From positions 2,542,001 to 2,606,000 of the forward strand of contig JAZGUH010000103.1 in NCBI GenBank assembly GCA_037893225.1: 64,000 nucleotides of DNA, read 5' to 3'. How positions within the stretch are numbered: the first letter of the stretch is position 1; each line of letters begins with the position of its first letter. Shown in pieces: positions 10,715 to 22,393 of this stretch. The position numbers and the translations under genes are program-made. This DNA is from Hippasteria phrygiana. Lineage: Eukaryota; Echinodermata; Asteroidea; Valvatida; Goniasteridae. The notes under the pieces are model-generated. The model was not told where the DNA came from and did no database searches. It was given only the letters and a program-made list of their open reading frames with translations.

Positions 10715-12820
10715 CCCTGTTCATAATTGAATGGTATATTGACCGAATCCAGTAATTTTTACACGTATGGGTAGCTTAGATCTAGCGCAACAATTTGAGA
10801 CCATCGCCAGCTTCACAGCGTTAGAACTCTTCGAGAAAATTCAAACCTCGCAACTAATTTCTTTCTGTAAACTCTGTGTGCGTTCTCCCGTTTGCTGCAT
10901 TGTGGCTGCTTAACGTTTGCCAAATTTTCAGATGAACGCCCCTCCTTTCCCTGTTCATAATTGAATGGGACATTGACCAAATCCAGCAATTTTCACACGT
11001 ATGGGTAGCTTAGATATAGCGCAACAGTTTCAGACCATCACAAGCTTCACAGCGTTAGAACTCTTCGAGAAAATTCAAACCTCGCAACTAAGTGTTTCCC
11101 ATGAACTCCGTGTGCGTTCTCCCGTTTACTGCATTGTGACTGCTTAACGTTTGCCACATTTTCAGATGAACGCCCCTCCTTTCCCTGTTCATAATTGAAT
11201 GGTATATTGACGAAATCCAGTAATTTTTACACGTATGGGTAGCTTAGATCTAGCGCAACAATTTCAGACCATCGCCAGCTTCACAGCGTTAGAACTCTTC
11301 GAGAAAAATCAAACCTCGCATCAAATTTCTTCCTGTGAACTCTGTGTGCGTTCTTCCGTTTACTGCATTGTGACTGCTTAACGTTTGCCACATTTTCAGA
11401 TGAACGCCACTCCTTTCCCTGTTCATAATTGAATGGGATATTGACCAAATCCAGTAATTTTCACACGTATGGGTAGCTTAGATCTAGCGCAACAATTTGA
11501 GACCATCGTTAGCTTCATAGCGTGAGAACTCTTCGAGAAAATTAAAACCTCGCAACACATTTCTTCCTGTGAACCCTGTGTGCGTTCTCCCGTTTACTGC
11601 ATTGTGGCTGCTTAACGTTTGCCAAATTTTCAGATGAACGCCCCTCCTTTCCCTGTTCGAAATTGAATGGTATATTGACCAAATCCAGTAATTTTCACAC
11701 GTGTGGGTAGCTTAGATCTAGCGCAACAATTTGAGACCATCGCCAGCTTCACAGCGTTAGAACTCTTCGAGAAAATTCAAACCTCGCAACAAATTTCTTT
11801 CTGTTAACTCTGTGTGCGTTCTCCCGTTTAATGCATTGTGGCTGCTTAACGTTTGCCAAATTTTCAGATGAACGCCCCTCCTTTCCCTGTTCATAATTTC
11901 ATCAGATATTGACCAAATCCAGTAATTTTCACACGTATGGGTACATTAGATCTAGCGCAACAATTTGAGACCATCGCCAGCTTCACAGCGTTAGAACTCT
12001 TCGAGAAAATTCAAACCTTGCAACAAATTTCTTTCTGTGAACCCTGTGTGCGTTCTCCCGTTTACTGCATTGTGGCTGCTTAACGTTTGCCAAATTTTCA
12101 GATGAACACCCCTCCTTTCCCTGTTCATAATTGAATAGGATAATGACCAAATCCAGTAATTTTTACACGTATGGGTAGCTTAGATCTAGCGCAACAATTT
12201 GAGACCATCGCCAGCTTCACAGCGTTAGAACTCTTCGAGAAAATTCAAACCTCGCAACTAATTTCTTTCTGTAAACTCTGTGTGCGTTCTCCCGTTTGCT
12301 GCATTGTGGCTGCTTAACGTTTGCCAAATTTTCAGATGAACGCCCCTCCTTTCCCTGTTCATAATTGAATGAGACATTGACCAAATCCAGTAATTTTTAC
12401 ACGTATGGGTAGCGTAGATGTAGCGCAACAATTTCAGACCATCGCCAGCTTCACAGCGTTAGAACTCTTCGAGAAAATTCAAACCTCGCAACTAATTTCT
12501 TTCTGTAAACTCTGTGTGCGTTCTCCCGTTTGCTGCATTGTGGCTGCTTAACGTTTGCCAAATTTGCAGATGAACGCCCCTCCTTTCCCTGTTCATAATT
12601 GAATGGGACATTGACCAAATCCAGTACTTTTTACACGTATGGGTAGCTTAGATCTAGCGCAACAATTTCAGACCATCGCCAGCTTCACAGCGTTAGAACT
12701 CTTCGAGAAAATTCAAGCCTCGCAACACATTTCTTCCTGTGAACCATGCGTGCGTTCTCCCGTTTACTGCATTGTGGCTGCTTAACGTTTGCCAAATTTT
12801 CAGAAGAACGCCCCTCCCTT
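10715..12820. repeat. HOR unit, 9-mer A-B-C-D-E-F-G-H-I
   Basis: This is 2,106 bp, exactly nine monomers. It lacks J and K and ends in the I form with gaaccatgcg and cagaagaacg. From 10715 to about 12735 it matches 1-2021 with a single difference noticed by eye (the base equivalent to 725), including the rarer cacgtgtggg in E and aaccttgc in F. Confidence 0.93.
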
Positions 12821-14925
12821 CCCTGTTCATAATTGAATGGTATATTGACCAAATCCAGTAATTTTCACACGTATGGGTAGCTTAGATCTAGCGCAACAAT
12901 TTGAGACCATCGCCAGCTTCACAGCGTTAGAACTCTTCGAGAAAATTCAAACCTCGCAACTAATTTCTTTCTGTAAACTCTGTGTGCGTTCTCCCGTTTG
13001 CTGCATTGTGGCTGCTTAACGTTTGCCAAATTTTCAGATGAACGCCCCTCCTTTCCCTGTTCATAATTGAATGGGACATTGACCAAATCCAGCCATTTTC
13101 ACACGTATGGGTAGCTTAGATATAGCGCAACAGTTTCAGACCATCACAAGCTTCACAGCGTTAGAACTCTTCGAGAAAATTCAAACCTCGCAACTAAGTG
13201 TTTCCCATGAACTCCGTGTGCGTTCTCCCGTTTACTGCATTGTGACTGCTTAACGTTTGCCACATTTTCAGATGAACGCCCCTCCTTTCCCTGTTCATAA
13301 TTGAATGGTATATTGACGAAATCCAGTAATTTTTACACGTATGGGTAGCTTAGATCTAGCGCAACAATTTCAGACCATCGCCAGCTTCACAGCGTTAGAA
13401 CTCTTCGAGAAAAATCAAACCTCGCATCAAATTTCTTCCTGTGAACTCTGTGTGCGTTCTTCCGTTTACTGCATTGTGATGCTTAACGTTTGCCACATTT
13501 TCAGATGAACGCCACTCCTTTCCCTGTTCATAATTGAATGGGATATTGACCAAATCCAGTAATTTTCACACGTATGGGTAGCTTAGATCTAGCGCAACAA
13601 TTTGAGACCATCGTTAGCTTCATAGCGTGAGAACTCTTCGAGAAAATTAAAACCTCGCAACACATTTCTTCCTGTGAACCCTGTGTGCGTTCTCCCGTTT
13701 ACTGCATTGTGGCTGCTTAACGTTTGCCAAATTTTCAGATGAACGCCCCTCCTTTCCCTGTTCGAAATTGAATGGTATATTGACCAAATCCAGTAATTTT
13801 CACACGTATGGGTAGCTTAGATCTAGCGCAACAATTTGAGACCATCGCCAGCTTCACAGCGTTAGAACTCTTCGAGAAAATTCAAACCTCGCAACAAATT
13901 TCTTTCTGTTAACTCTGTGTGCGTTCTCCCGTTTAATGCATTGTGGCTGCTTAACGTTTGCCAAATTTTCAGATGAACGCCCCTCCTTTCCCTGTTCATA
14001 ATTTCATCAGATATTGACCAAATCCAGTAATTTTCACACGTATGGGTACATTAGATCTAGCGCAACAATTTGAGACCATCGCCAGCTTCACAGCGTTAGA
14101 ACTCTTCGAGAAAATTCAAACCTCGCAACAAATTTCTTTCTGTGAACCCTGTGTGCGTTCTCCCGTTTACTGCATTGTGGCTGCTTAACGTTTGCCAAAT
14201 TTTCAGATGAACACCCCTCCTTTCCCTGTTCATAATTGAATAGGATAATGACCAAATCCAGTAATTTTTACACGTATGGGTAGCTTAGATCTAGCGCAAC
14301 AATTTGAGACCATCGCCAGCTTCACAGCGTTAGAACTCTTCGAGAAAATTCAAACCTCGCAACTAATTTCTTTCTGTAAACTCTGTGTGCGTTCTCCCGT
14401 TTGCTGCATTGTGGCTGCTTAACGTTTGCCAAATTTTCAGATGAACGCCCCTCCTTTCCCTGTTCATAATTGAATGAGACATTGACCAAATCCAGTAATT
14501 TTTACACGTATGGGTAGCGTAGATGTAGCGCAACAATTTCAGACCATCGCCAGCTTCACAGCGTTAGAACTCTTCGAGAAAATTCAAACCTCGCAACTAA
14601 TTTCTTTCTGTAAACTCTGTGTGCGTTCTCCCGTTTGCTGCATTGTGGCTGCTTAACGTTTGCCAAATTTGCAGATGAACGCCCCTCCTTTCCCTGTTCA
14701 TAATTGAATGGGACATTGACCAAATCCAGTACTTTTTACACGTATGGGTAGCTTAGATCTAGCGCAACAATTTCAGACCATCGCCAGCTTCACAGCGTTA
14801 GAACTCTTCGAGAAAATTCAAGCCTCGCAACACATTTCTTCCTGTGAACCATGCGTGCGTTCTCCCGTTTACTGCATTGTGGCTGCTTAACGTTTGCCAA
14901 ATTTTCAGAAGAACGCCCCTCCCTT
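12821..14925. repeat. HOR unit, 9-mer L-B-C-D-E-F-G-H-I
   Basis: This is 2,105 bp. The one-base shortfall lies in the C monomer (13289-13521), where gcattgtgatgctt has lost the c of gtgactgctt near 13479. The order otherwise repeats the preceding 9-mer with L in place of A. Confidence 0.92.
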
Positions 14926-15627
14926 CCCTGTTCATAATTGAATGGTATATTGACCAAATCCAGTAATTTTCACACGTATGGGTAGCTTAGATCTAGCGCA
15001 ACAATTTGAGACCATCGCCAGCTTCACAGCGTTAGAACTCTTCGAGAAAATTCAAACCTCGCAACTAATTTCTTTCTGTAAACTCTGTGTGCGTTCTCCC
15101 GTTTGCTGCATTGTGGCTGCTTAACGTTTGCCAAATTTTCAGATGAACGCCCCTCCTTTCCCTGTTCATAATTGAATGGGACATTGACCAAATCCAGCAA
15201 TTTTCACACGTATGGGTAGCTTAGATATAGCGCAACAGTTTCGGACCATCACAAGCTTCACAGCGTTAGAACTCTTCGAGAAAATTCAAACCTCGCAACT
15301 AAGTGTTTCCCATGAACTCCGTGTGCGTTCTCCCGTTTACTGCATTGTGACTGCTTAACGTTTGCCACATTTTCAGATGAACGCCCCTCCTTTCCCTGTT
15401 CATAATTGAATGGTATATTGACGAAATCCAGTAATTTTTACACGTATGGGTAGCTTAGATCTAGCGCAACAATTTCAGACCATCGCCAGCTTCACAGCGT
15501 TAGAACTCTTCGAGAAAAATCAAACCTCGCATCAAATTTCTTCCTGTGAACTCTGTGTGCGTTCTTCCGTTTACTGCATTGTGACTGCTTAACGTTTGCC
15601 ACATTTTCAGATGAACGCCACTCCTTT
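14926..15627. repeat. Truncated HOR unit, L-B-C
   Basis: This is 702 bp, three full monomers. The regular order stops after C at 15394. Where D is expected there is an N monomer (233 bp), which marks the start of the shuffled block II. B here carries a private change, ttcggaccatcac for ttcagaccatcac near 15243. Confidence 0.88.
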
Positions 15628-15860
15628 CCCTGTTCATAATTGAATGGGATATTGACCAAATCCAGTAATTTTCACACGTATGGGTAGCTTAGATCTAGCG
15701 CAACAATTTGAGACCATCGTTAGCTTCATAGCGTGAGAACTCTTCGAGAAAATTCAAACCTCGCAACAAATTGTTCCCATGAACTCTGTGTGCGTTCTCC
15801 CGTTTACTGCATTGTGACTGCTTAACGTTTGCAAAATTTTCAGATGAACGCCCCTGTATT
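15628..15860. repeat. Class N monomer (233 bp)
   Basis: It is D-like at the start and has the one-base-shorter segment aacaaattgttcccatg. It also has gcaaaattttcag and cctgtattccctg at its end, where other copies have cctcctttccctg. The lost base opens a 65-codon minus-strand frame (15695-15892). Confidence 0.9.
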
Positions 15861-16094
15861 CCCTGTTCATAATTGAATGGTATATTGACCAAATCCAGTC
15901 ATTTTTACAATGATGGGTAGCTTAGATCTAGCGCAACAATTTCAGACCATCGCTAGCTTCACAGCGTTAGAACTCTTCGAGAAAATTAAAACCTCGCAAC
16001 ACATTTCTTCCTGTGAACCCTGTGTGCGTTCTCCCGTTTACTGCATTGTGGCTGCTTAACGTTTGCCAAATTTTCAGATGAACGCCCCTCCTTT
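15861..16094. repeat. Chimeric monomer O/D
   Basis: The start is class O, with cagtcatttttacaatgatggg (15896-15917) and an NheI site GCTAGC near 15950. The end is class D, with aaattaaaacctc and gaaccctgtg. Confidence 0.82.
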
Positions 16095-16328
16095 CCCTGT
16101 TCGAAATTGAATGGTATATTGACCAAATCCAGTAATTTTCACACGTATGGGTAGCTTAGATCTAGCGCAACAATTTGAGACCATCGCCAGCTTCACAGCG
16201 TTAGAACTCTTCGAGAAAATTCAAACCTCGCAACAAATTTCTTTCTGTTAACTCTGTGTGCGTTCTCCCGCTTAATGCATTGTGGCTGCTTAACGTTTGC
16301 CAAATTTTCAGATGAACGCCCCTCCTTT

Positions 16329-16561
16329 CCCTGTTCATAATTTCATCAGATATTGACCAAATCCAGTAATTTTCACACGTATGGGTACATTAGATCTAGC
16401 GCAACAATTTGAGACCATCGCCAGCTTCACAGCGTTAGAACTCTTCGAGAAAATTCAAACCTCGCAACAAATTTCTTTCTGTGAACCCTGTGTGCGTTCT
16501 CCCGTTTACTGCATTGTGGCTGCTTAACGTTTGCCAAATTTTCAGATGAACACCCCTCATT
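16329..16561. repeat. Class F monomer with one-base loss at its end
   Basis: The junction to the next monomer reads cacccctcatttcctgttc instead of cacccctcctttccctgttc. One c is lost and one c is changed to a, which shortens this copy to 233 bp. Confidence 0.9.
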
Positions 16562-16795
16562 TCCTGTTCATAATTGAATGGGATAATGACCAAATCCAGT
16601 AATTTTTACACGTATGGGTAGCTTAGATCTAGCGCAACAATTTCAGACCATCGCCAGCTTCACAGCGTTAGAACTCTTCGAGAAAAATCAAACCTCGCAT
16701 CAAATTTCTTCCTGTGAACTCTGTGTGCGTTCTTCCGTTTACTGCATTGTGACTGCTTAACGTTTGCCACATTTTCAGATGAACGCCACTCCTTT
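16562..16795. repeat. Chimeric monomer G/C
   Basis: It starts with the class G mark ggataatgacc, then switches to class C marks: caatttcag, gaaaaatcaaacctcgcatc, cgttcttccg, gccacattttcag and cgccactcc. H to L and B of the normal order are skipped. Confidence 0.83.
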
Positions 16796-19369
16796 CCCTG
16801 TTCATAATTGAATGGGATATTGACCAAATCCAGTAATTTCCACACGTATGGGTAGCTTAGATCTAGCGCAACAATTTGAGACCATCGTTAGCTTCATAGC
16901 GTGAGAACTCTTCGAGAAAATTAAAACCTCGCAACACATTTCTTCCTGTGAACCCTGTGTGCGTTCTCCCGTTTACTGCATTGTGGCTGCTTAACGTTTG
17001 CCAAATTTTCAGATGAACGCCCCTCCTTTCCCTGTTCGAAATTGAATGGTATATTGACCAAATCCAGTAATTTTCACACGTATGGGTAGCTTAGATCTAG
17101 CGCAACAATTTGAGACCATCGCCAGCTTCACAGCGTTAGAACTCTTCGAGAAAATTCAAACCTCGCAACAAATTTCTTTCTGTTAACTCTGTGTGCGTTC
17201 TCCCGTTTAATGCATTGTGGCTGCTTAACGTTTGCCAAATTTTCAGATGAACGCCACTCCTTTCCCTGTTCATAATTTCATCAGATATTGACCAAATCCA
17301 GTAATTTTCACACGTATGGGTACATTAGATCTAGCGCAACAATTTGAGACCATCGCCAGCTTCACAGCGTTAGAACTCTTCGAGAAAATTCAAACCTCGC
17401 AACAAATTTCTTTCTGTGAACCCTGTGTGCGTTCTCCCGTTTACTGCATTGTGGCTGCTTAACGTTTGCCAAATTTTCAGATGAACACCCCTCCTTTCCC
17501 TGTTCATAATTGAATGGGATAATGACCAAATCCAGTAATTTTTACACGTATGGGTAGCTTAGATCTAGCGCAACAATTTGAGACCATCGCCAGCTTCACA
17601 GCGTTAGAACTCTTCGAGAAAATTCAAACCTCGCAACTAATTTCTTTCTGTAAACTCTGTGTGCGTTCTCCCGTTTGCTGCATTGTGGCTGCTTAACGTT
17701 TGCCAAATTTTCAGATGAACGCCCCTCCTTTCCCTGTTCATAATTGAATGAGACATTGACCAAATCCAGTAATTTTTACACGTATGGGTAGCGTAGATAC
17801 AGCGCAACAATTTCAGACCATCGCCAGCTTCACAGCGTTAGAACTCTTCGAGAAAATTCAAACCTCGCAACTAATTTCTTTCTGTGAACTCTGTGTGCGT
17901 TCTCCCGATTACTGCATTGTGGCTGCTTAACGTTTGCCAAATTTTCAGATGAACGCCCCTCCTTTCCCTGTTCATAATTGAATGGGATATTGACCAAATC
18001 CAGTAATTTTTACACGTATGGGTAGCTTAGATCTAGCGCAACAATTTGAGACCATCGCCAGCTTCACAGCGTTAGAACTCTTCGAGAAAATTCAAACCTC
18101 GCAACTAATTTCTTTCTGTAAACTCTGTGTGCGTTCTCCCGTTTGCTGCATTGTGGCTGCTTAACGTTTGCCAAATTTGCAGATGAACGCCCCTCCTTTC
18201 CCTGTTCATAATTGAATGGGACATTGACCAAATCCAGTACTTTTTACACGTATGGGTAGCTTAGATCTAGCGCAACAATTTCAGACCATCGCCAGCTTCA
18301 CAGCGTTAGAACTCTTCGAGAAAATTCAAACCTCGCAACACATTTCTTCCTGTGAACCATGCGTGCGTTCTCCCGTTTACTGCATTGTGGCTGCTTAACG
18401 TTTGCCAAATTTTCAGAAGAACGCCCCTCCCTTCCCTGTTCATAATTGAATGGTATATTGACCAAATCCAGTAATTTTCACACGTATGGGTAGCTTAGAT
18501 CTAGCGCAACAATTTGAGACCATCGCCAGCTTCACAGCGTTAGAACTCTTCGAGAAAATTCAAACCTCGCAACTAATTTCTTTCTGTAAACTCTGTGTGC
18601 GTTCTCCCGTTTGCTGCATTGTGGCTGCTTAACGTTTGCCAAATTTCCAGATGAACGCCCCTCCTTTCCCTGTTCATAATTGAATGGGACATTGACCAAA
18701 TCCAGCAATTTTCACACGTATGGGTAGCTTAGATATAGCGCAACAGTTTCAGACCATCACAAGCTTCACAGCGTTAGAACTCTTCGAGAAAATTCAAACC
18801 TCGCAACTAATTTCTTTCTGTAAACTCTGTGTGCGTTCTCCCGTTTGCTGCATTGTGGCTGCTTAACGTTTGCCAAATTTTCAGATGAACGCCCCTCCTT
18901 TCCCTGTTCATAATTGAATGGGACATTGACCAAATCCAGCAATTTTCACACGTATGGGTAGCTTAGATATAGCGCAACAGTTTCAGATTATCACAAGCTT
19001 CACAGCGTTAGAACTCTTCGAGAAAATTCAAACCTCGCAACTAAGTGTTTCCCATGAACTCCGTGTGCGTTCTCCCGTTTACTGCATTGTGACTGCTTAA
19101 CGTTTGCCACATTTTCAGATGAACGCCCCTCCTTTCCCTGTTCATAATTGAATGGTATATTGACGAAATCCAGTAATTTTTACACGTATGGGTAGCTTAG
19201 ATCTAGCGCAACAATTTCAGACCATCGCCAGCTTCACAGCGTTAGAACTCTTCGAGAAAAATCAAACCTCGCATCAAATTTCTTCCTGTGAACTCTGTGT
19301 GCGTTCTTCCGTTTACTGCATTGTGACTGCTTAACGTTTGCCACATTTTCAGATGAACGCCACTCCTTT
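16796..19369. repeat. Irregular HOR-like run, 11 monomers D to C
   Basis: This is 2,574 bp, exactly eleven full monomers. The order follows block I (D-E-F-G, then I-L-B-C), but H, J and B are replaced by chimeras at 17732, 17966 and 18668. The H copy carries gatacagcg near 17797, a private variant. The B copy at 18902 has ttcagattatcac near 18984. Confidence 0.8.
18668..18901. repeat. Chimeric monomer B/L
   Basis: The first half is class B, with cagcaattttcac, gatatagcg, cagtttcag and accatcacaagctt. The second half is class L or A, with aactaatttctttctgtaaactc and tttgctgc. A complete B follows immediately, so the B start is duplicated in tandem. Confidence 0.83.
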
Positions 19370-19602
19370 CCCTGTTCATAATTGAATGGGATATTGACCA
19401 AATCCAGTAATTTTCACACGTATGGGTAGCTTAGATCTAGCGCAACAATTTGAGACCATCGTTAGCTTCATAGCGTGAGAACTCTTCGAGAAAATTCAAA
19501 CCTCGCAACAAATTGTTCCCATGAACTCTGTGTGCGTTCTCCCGTTTACTGCATTGTGACTGCTTAACGTTTGCAAAATTTTCAGATGAACGCCCCTCTA
19601 TT
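19370..19602. repeat. Class N monomer (233 bp)
   Basis: It is the same form as 15628-15860 but ends cctctattccctg. It is again followed by an O-start monomer (19603), this time fused to C rather than D. Confidence 0.9.
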
Positions 19603-20538
19603 CCCTGTTCATAATTGAATGGTATATTGACCAAATCCAGTCATTTTTACAATGATGGGTAGCTTAGATTTAGCGCAACAATTTCAGACCATCGCTAGCT
19701 TCACAGCGTTAGAACTCTTCGAGAAAAATCAAACCTCGCATCAAATTTCTTCCTGTGAACTCTGTGTGCGTTCTTCCGTTTACTGCATTGTGACTGCTTA
19801 ACGTTTGCCACATTTTCAGATGAACGCCCCTCCTTTCCCTGTTCATAATTGAATGGTATATTGACCAAATCCAGTAATTTTTACACGTATGGGTAGCGTA
19901 GATATAGCGCAACAATTTGAGACCATCGCCAGCTTCACAGCGTTAGAACTCTTCGAGAAAATTCAAACCTCGCAACTAATTTCTTTCTGTAAACTCTGTG
20001 TGCGTTCTCCCGTTTACTGCATTGTGGCTGCTTAACGTTTGCCAAATTTTCAGATGAACGCCCCTCCTTTCCCTGTTCGAGATTGAATGGTATATTGACC
20101 AAATCCAGTAATTTTCACACGTATGGGTAGCTTAGATCTAGCGCAACAATTTCAGACCATCGCCAGCTTCACAGCGTTAGAACTCTTCGAGAAAAATCAA
20201 ACCTCGCATCAAATTTCTTCCTGTGAACTCTGTGTGCGTTCTTCCGTTTACTGCATTGTGACTGCTTAACGTTTGCCACATTTTCAGATGAACGCCCCTC
20301 CTTTCCCTGTTCATAATTGAATGGTATATTGACCAAATCCAGTAATTTTTACACGTATGGGTAGCGTAGATATAGCGCAACAATTTGAGACCATCGCCAG
20401 CTTCACAGCGTTAGAACTCTTCGAGAAAATTCAAACCTCGCAACTAATTTCTTTCTGTAAACTCTGTGTGCGTTCTCCCGTTTGCTGCATTGTGGCTGCT
20501 TAACGTTTGCCAAATTTTCAGATGAACGCCCCTCCTTT
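19603..20538. repeat. Tandem 468-bp dimer, C-tail plus gcgtagatata monomer, two copies
   Basis: Four monomers form two dimers. Each has a monomer with a class C tail (gaaaaatcaaacctcgcatc) followed by one with ggtatattg, cagtaattttta and gcgtagatata. The shared stretch begins near 19703 and recurs 468 bp later near 20171. It gives two identical 68-codon minus-strand frames at 19709-19915 and 20177-20383. The first C-tail monomer starts as O and the second starts as E (gttcgagattg), so only the tails were duplicated. The second dimer ends with tttgctgc where the first has tttactgc. Confidence 0.82.
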
Positions 20539-22393
20539 CCCTGTTCATAATTGAATGGGACATTGACCAAATCCAGTAATTTTTACACGTATGGGTAGCG
20601 TAGATATAGCGCAACAATTTCAGACCATCGCCAGCTTCACAGAGTTAGAACTCTTCGAGAAAATTCAAACCTCGCAACTAATTTCTTTCTGTGAACTCTG
20701 TGTGCGTTCTCCCGATTACTGCATTGTGGCTGCTTAACGTTTGCCAAATGTTCAGATGAACGCCCCTCCTTTCCCTGTTCATAATTGAATGGGATATTGA
20801 CCAAATCCAGTAATTTTTACACGTATGGGTAGCTTAGATATAGCGCAACAATTTCAGACCATCGCCAGCTTCACAGCGTTAGAACTCTTCCAGAAAATCC
20901 AAACCTCGCAACTAATTTCTTTCTGTAAACTCTGTGTGCGTTCTCCCGTTTGCTGCATTGTGGCTGCTTAACGTTTGCCAAATTTTCAGATGAACGCCCC
21001 TCCTTAATGGTATATTGACCTAATCCAGTAATTGTTACACGTATGGGTAGCTTAGATATAGCGCAACAATTTGAGACCATCGCCAGCTTCATAGCGTGAG
21101 AACTCTTCGAGAAAATTCAAACCTCGCAACAAATTATTCCCATGAACTCTGTGTGCGTTCTCCCGTTTACTGCATTGTGACTGCTTAACGTTTGCCAAAT
21201 TTTCAGATGAACGCCCCTCCTTTCCCTGTTCATAATTGAATGGTATATTGACCAAATCCAGTAATTTTTACACGTATGGGTAGCTTAGATCTAGCGCAAC
21301 ATTTTGAGACCATCGCCAGCTTCACAGCGTTAGAACTCTTCGAGAAAATTCAAACCTCGCAACTAATTTCTTTCTGTAAACTCTGTGTGCCTTCTCCCGT
21401 TTACTGCATTGTGGCTGCTTAACGTTTGCCAAATTTTCAGATGAACGCCCCTCCTTTCCCTGTTCATAATTGAATGGGATATTGACCAAATCCAGTAATT
21501 TTTACACGTATGGGTAGCTTAGATCTAGCGCAACAATTTGAGACCATCGCCAGCTTCACAGCGTTAGAACTCTTCGAGAAAATTCAAACCTCGCAACTAA
21601 TTTCTTTCTGTAAACTCTGTGTGCGTTCTCCCGTTTGCTGCATTGTGGCTGCTTAACGTTCAACAAATTTTCAGATGAACGCCCCTCCTTTCCCTGTTCA
21701 TAATTGAATGGGACATTGACCAAATCCAGCAATTTTCACACGTATGGGTAGCTTAGATATAGCGCAACAGTTTCAGACCATCACAAGCTTCACAGCGTTA
21801 GAACTCTTCGAGAAAATTCAAACCTCGCAACTAAGTGTTTCCCATGAACTCCGTGTGCGTTCTCCCGTTTACTGCATTGTGACTGCTTAACGTTTGCCAA
21901 ATTTTTAAATGAACGCCCCTCCTTTCCCTGTTCATAATTGAATGGTATATTGACCAAATCCAGTTATTTTTACACTTATGGGTAGCTTAGATTTAGCGCA
22001 ACAATTTCAGACCATCGCCAGCTTCACAGCGTTAGAACTCTTTGAGAAAATTCAAACCTCGCAACTAATTTCTTTCTGTGAACTCTGTGTGCCTTCTCCC
22101 GTTTACTGCATTGTGGCTGCTTAACGTTTGCCAAATTTTCAGATGAACGCCCCTCCTTTCCCTGTTCATAATTGAATGGTATATTGACCAAATCCAGTAA
22201 TTTTTACACGTATGGGTAGCGTAGATATAGCGCAACAATTTGAGACAATCGCCAGCTTCACAGCGTTAGAACTCTTCGAGAAAATTCAAACCTCGCAACT
22301 AATTTCTTTCTGTAAACTCTGTGTGCGTTCTCCCGTTTGCTGCATTGTGGCTGCTTAACGTTTGCCAAATTTTCAGATGAACGCCCCTCCTTT
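20539..22393. repeat. HOR unit, 8-mer P-J-K-Q-R-B-S-T, copy 1 (1,855 bp)
   Basis: Monomers start at 20539, 20773, 21007, 21224, 21458, 21692, 21926 and 22160. The unit is eight steps minus 17 for K. It is followed by a copy that reads the same except close to the end of T. Confidence 0.94.
21007..21223. repeat. Class K short monomer (217 bp)
   Basis: This is the first K of block III, with the same two deletions as in block I. It is followed by Q (ggtatattg, cattttgag, gtgccttctccc) rather than A or B. It opens overlapping minus-strand frames of 73 and 67 codons (20871-21092 and 21052-21255) that recur identically in later units. Confidence 0.95.

Larger units (their letters stand above)
1..15627. 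repeat. Block I: A/L-B-C-D-E-F-G-H-I(-J-K) higher-order repeat, 67 monomers
   Basis: Classes are told apart by fixed variants. A has gaccgaatcc. B has accatcacaagctt (a HindIII site) and aagtgtttcccatg. C has gaaaaatcaaacctcgcatc. D has atcgttagcttcatagcgtg. E has gttcgaaattg and ctgttaactc. F has aatttcatcag and gggtacatt. G has gaataggataatg. H has gcgtagatgtag and aatttgcag. I has caagcctcgc, gtacttttta and, in most copies, cagaagaacg. J has cttccagaaaatcc. K is the 217-bp form. L is like A but with gaccaaatcc and ttttcacac. The order is kept across eight successive units of 12, 11, 9, 7, 5 and 3 monomers, the shorter ones explained by internal loss. Sixty-seven monomers, three of them K, with one inserted and one deleted base, sum to 15,627 bp. 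Confidence 0.93.
15628..20538. repeat. Block II: shuffled zone of chimeric monomers (21 monomers)
   Basis: Twenty-one monomers (4,911 bp) use block I classes in broken order, with new N and O forms. N has a D-like start (atcgttagcttcatagcgtg) and an aaattgttcccatg end. O has cagtcatttttacaatgatggg and atcgctagc. Starts are 15628 N, 15861 O/D, 16095 E, 16329 F, 16562 G/C, 16796 D, 17030 E, 17264 F, 17498 G, 17732 H/P, 17966 J/H, 18200 I, 18434 L, 18668 B/L, 18902 B, 19136 C, 19370 N, 19603 O/C, 19837, 20071 E/C and 20305. No unit repeats in a regular way. I read it as a recombination-rich boundary between two homogenised HOR blocks. Confidence 0.85.

Noticed and set aside
10362..10724. 120-codon minus-strand frame, the longest in the window
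   Set aside because: It exists only because the K deletions join two frames and private substitutions in this single K copy keep the frame open. The other K copies lack it.
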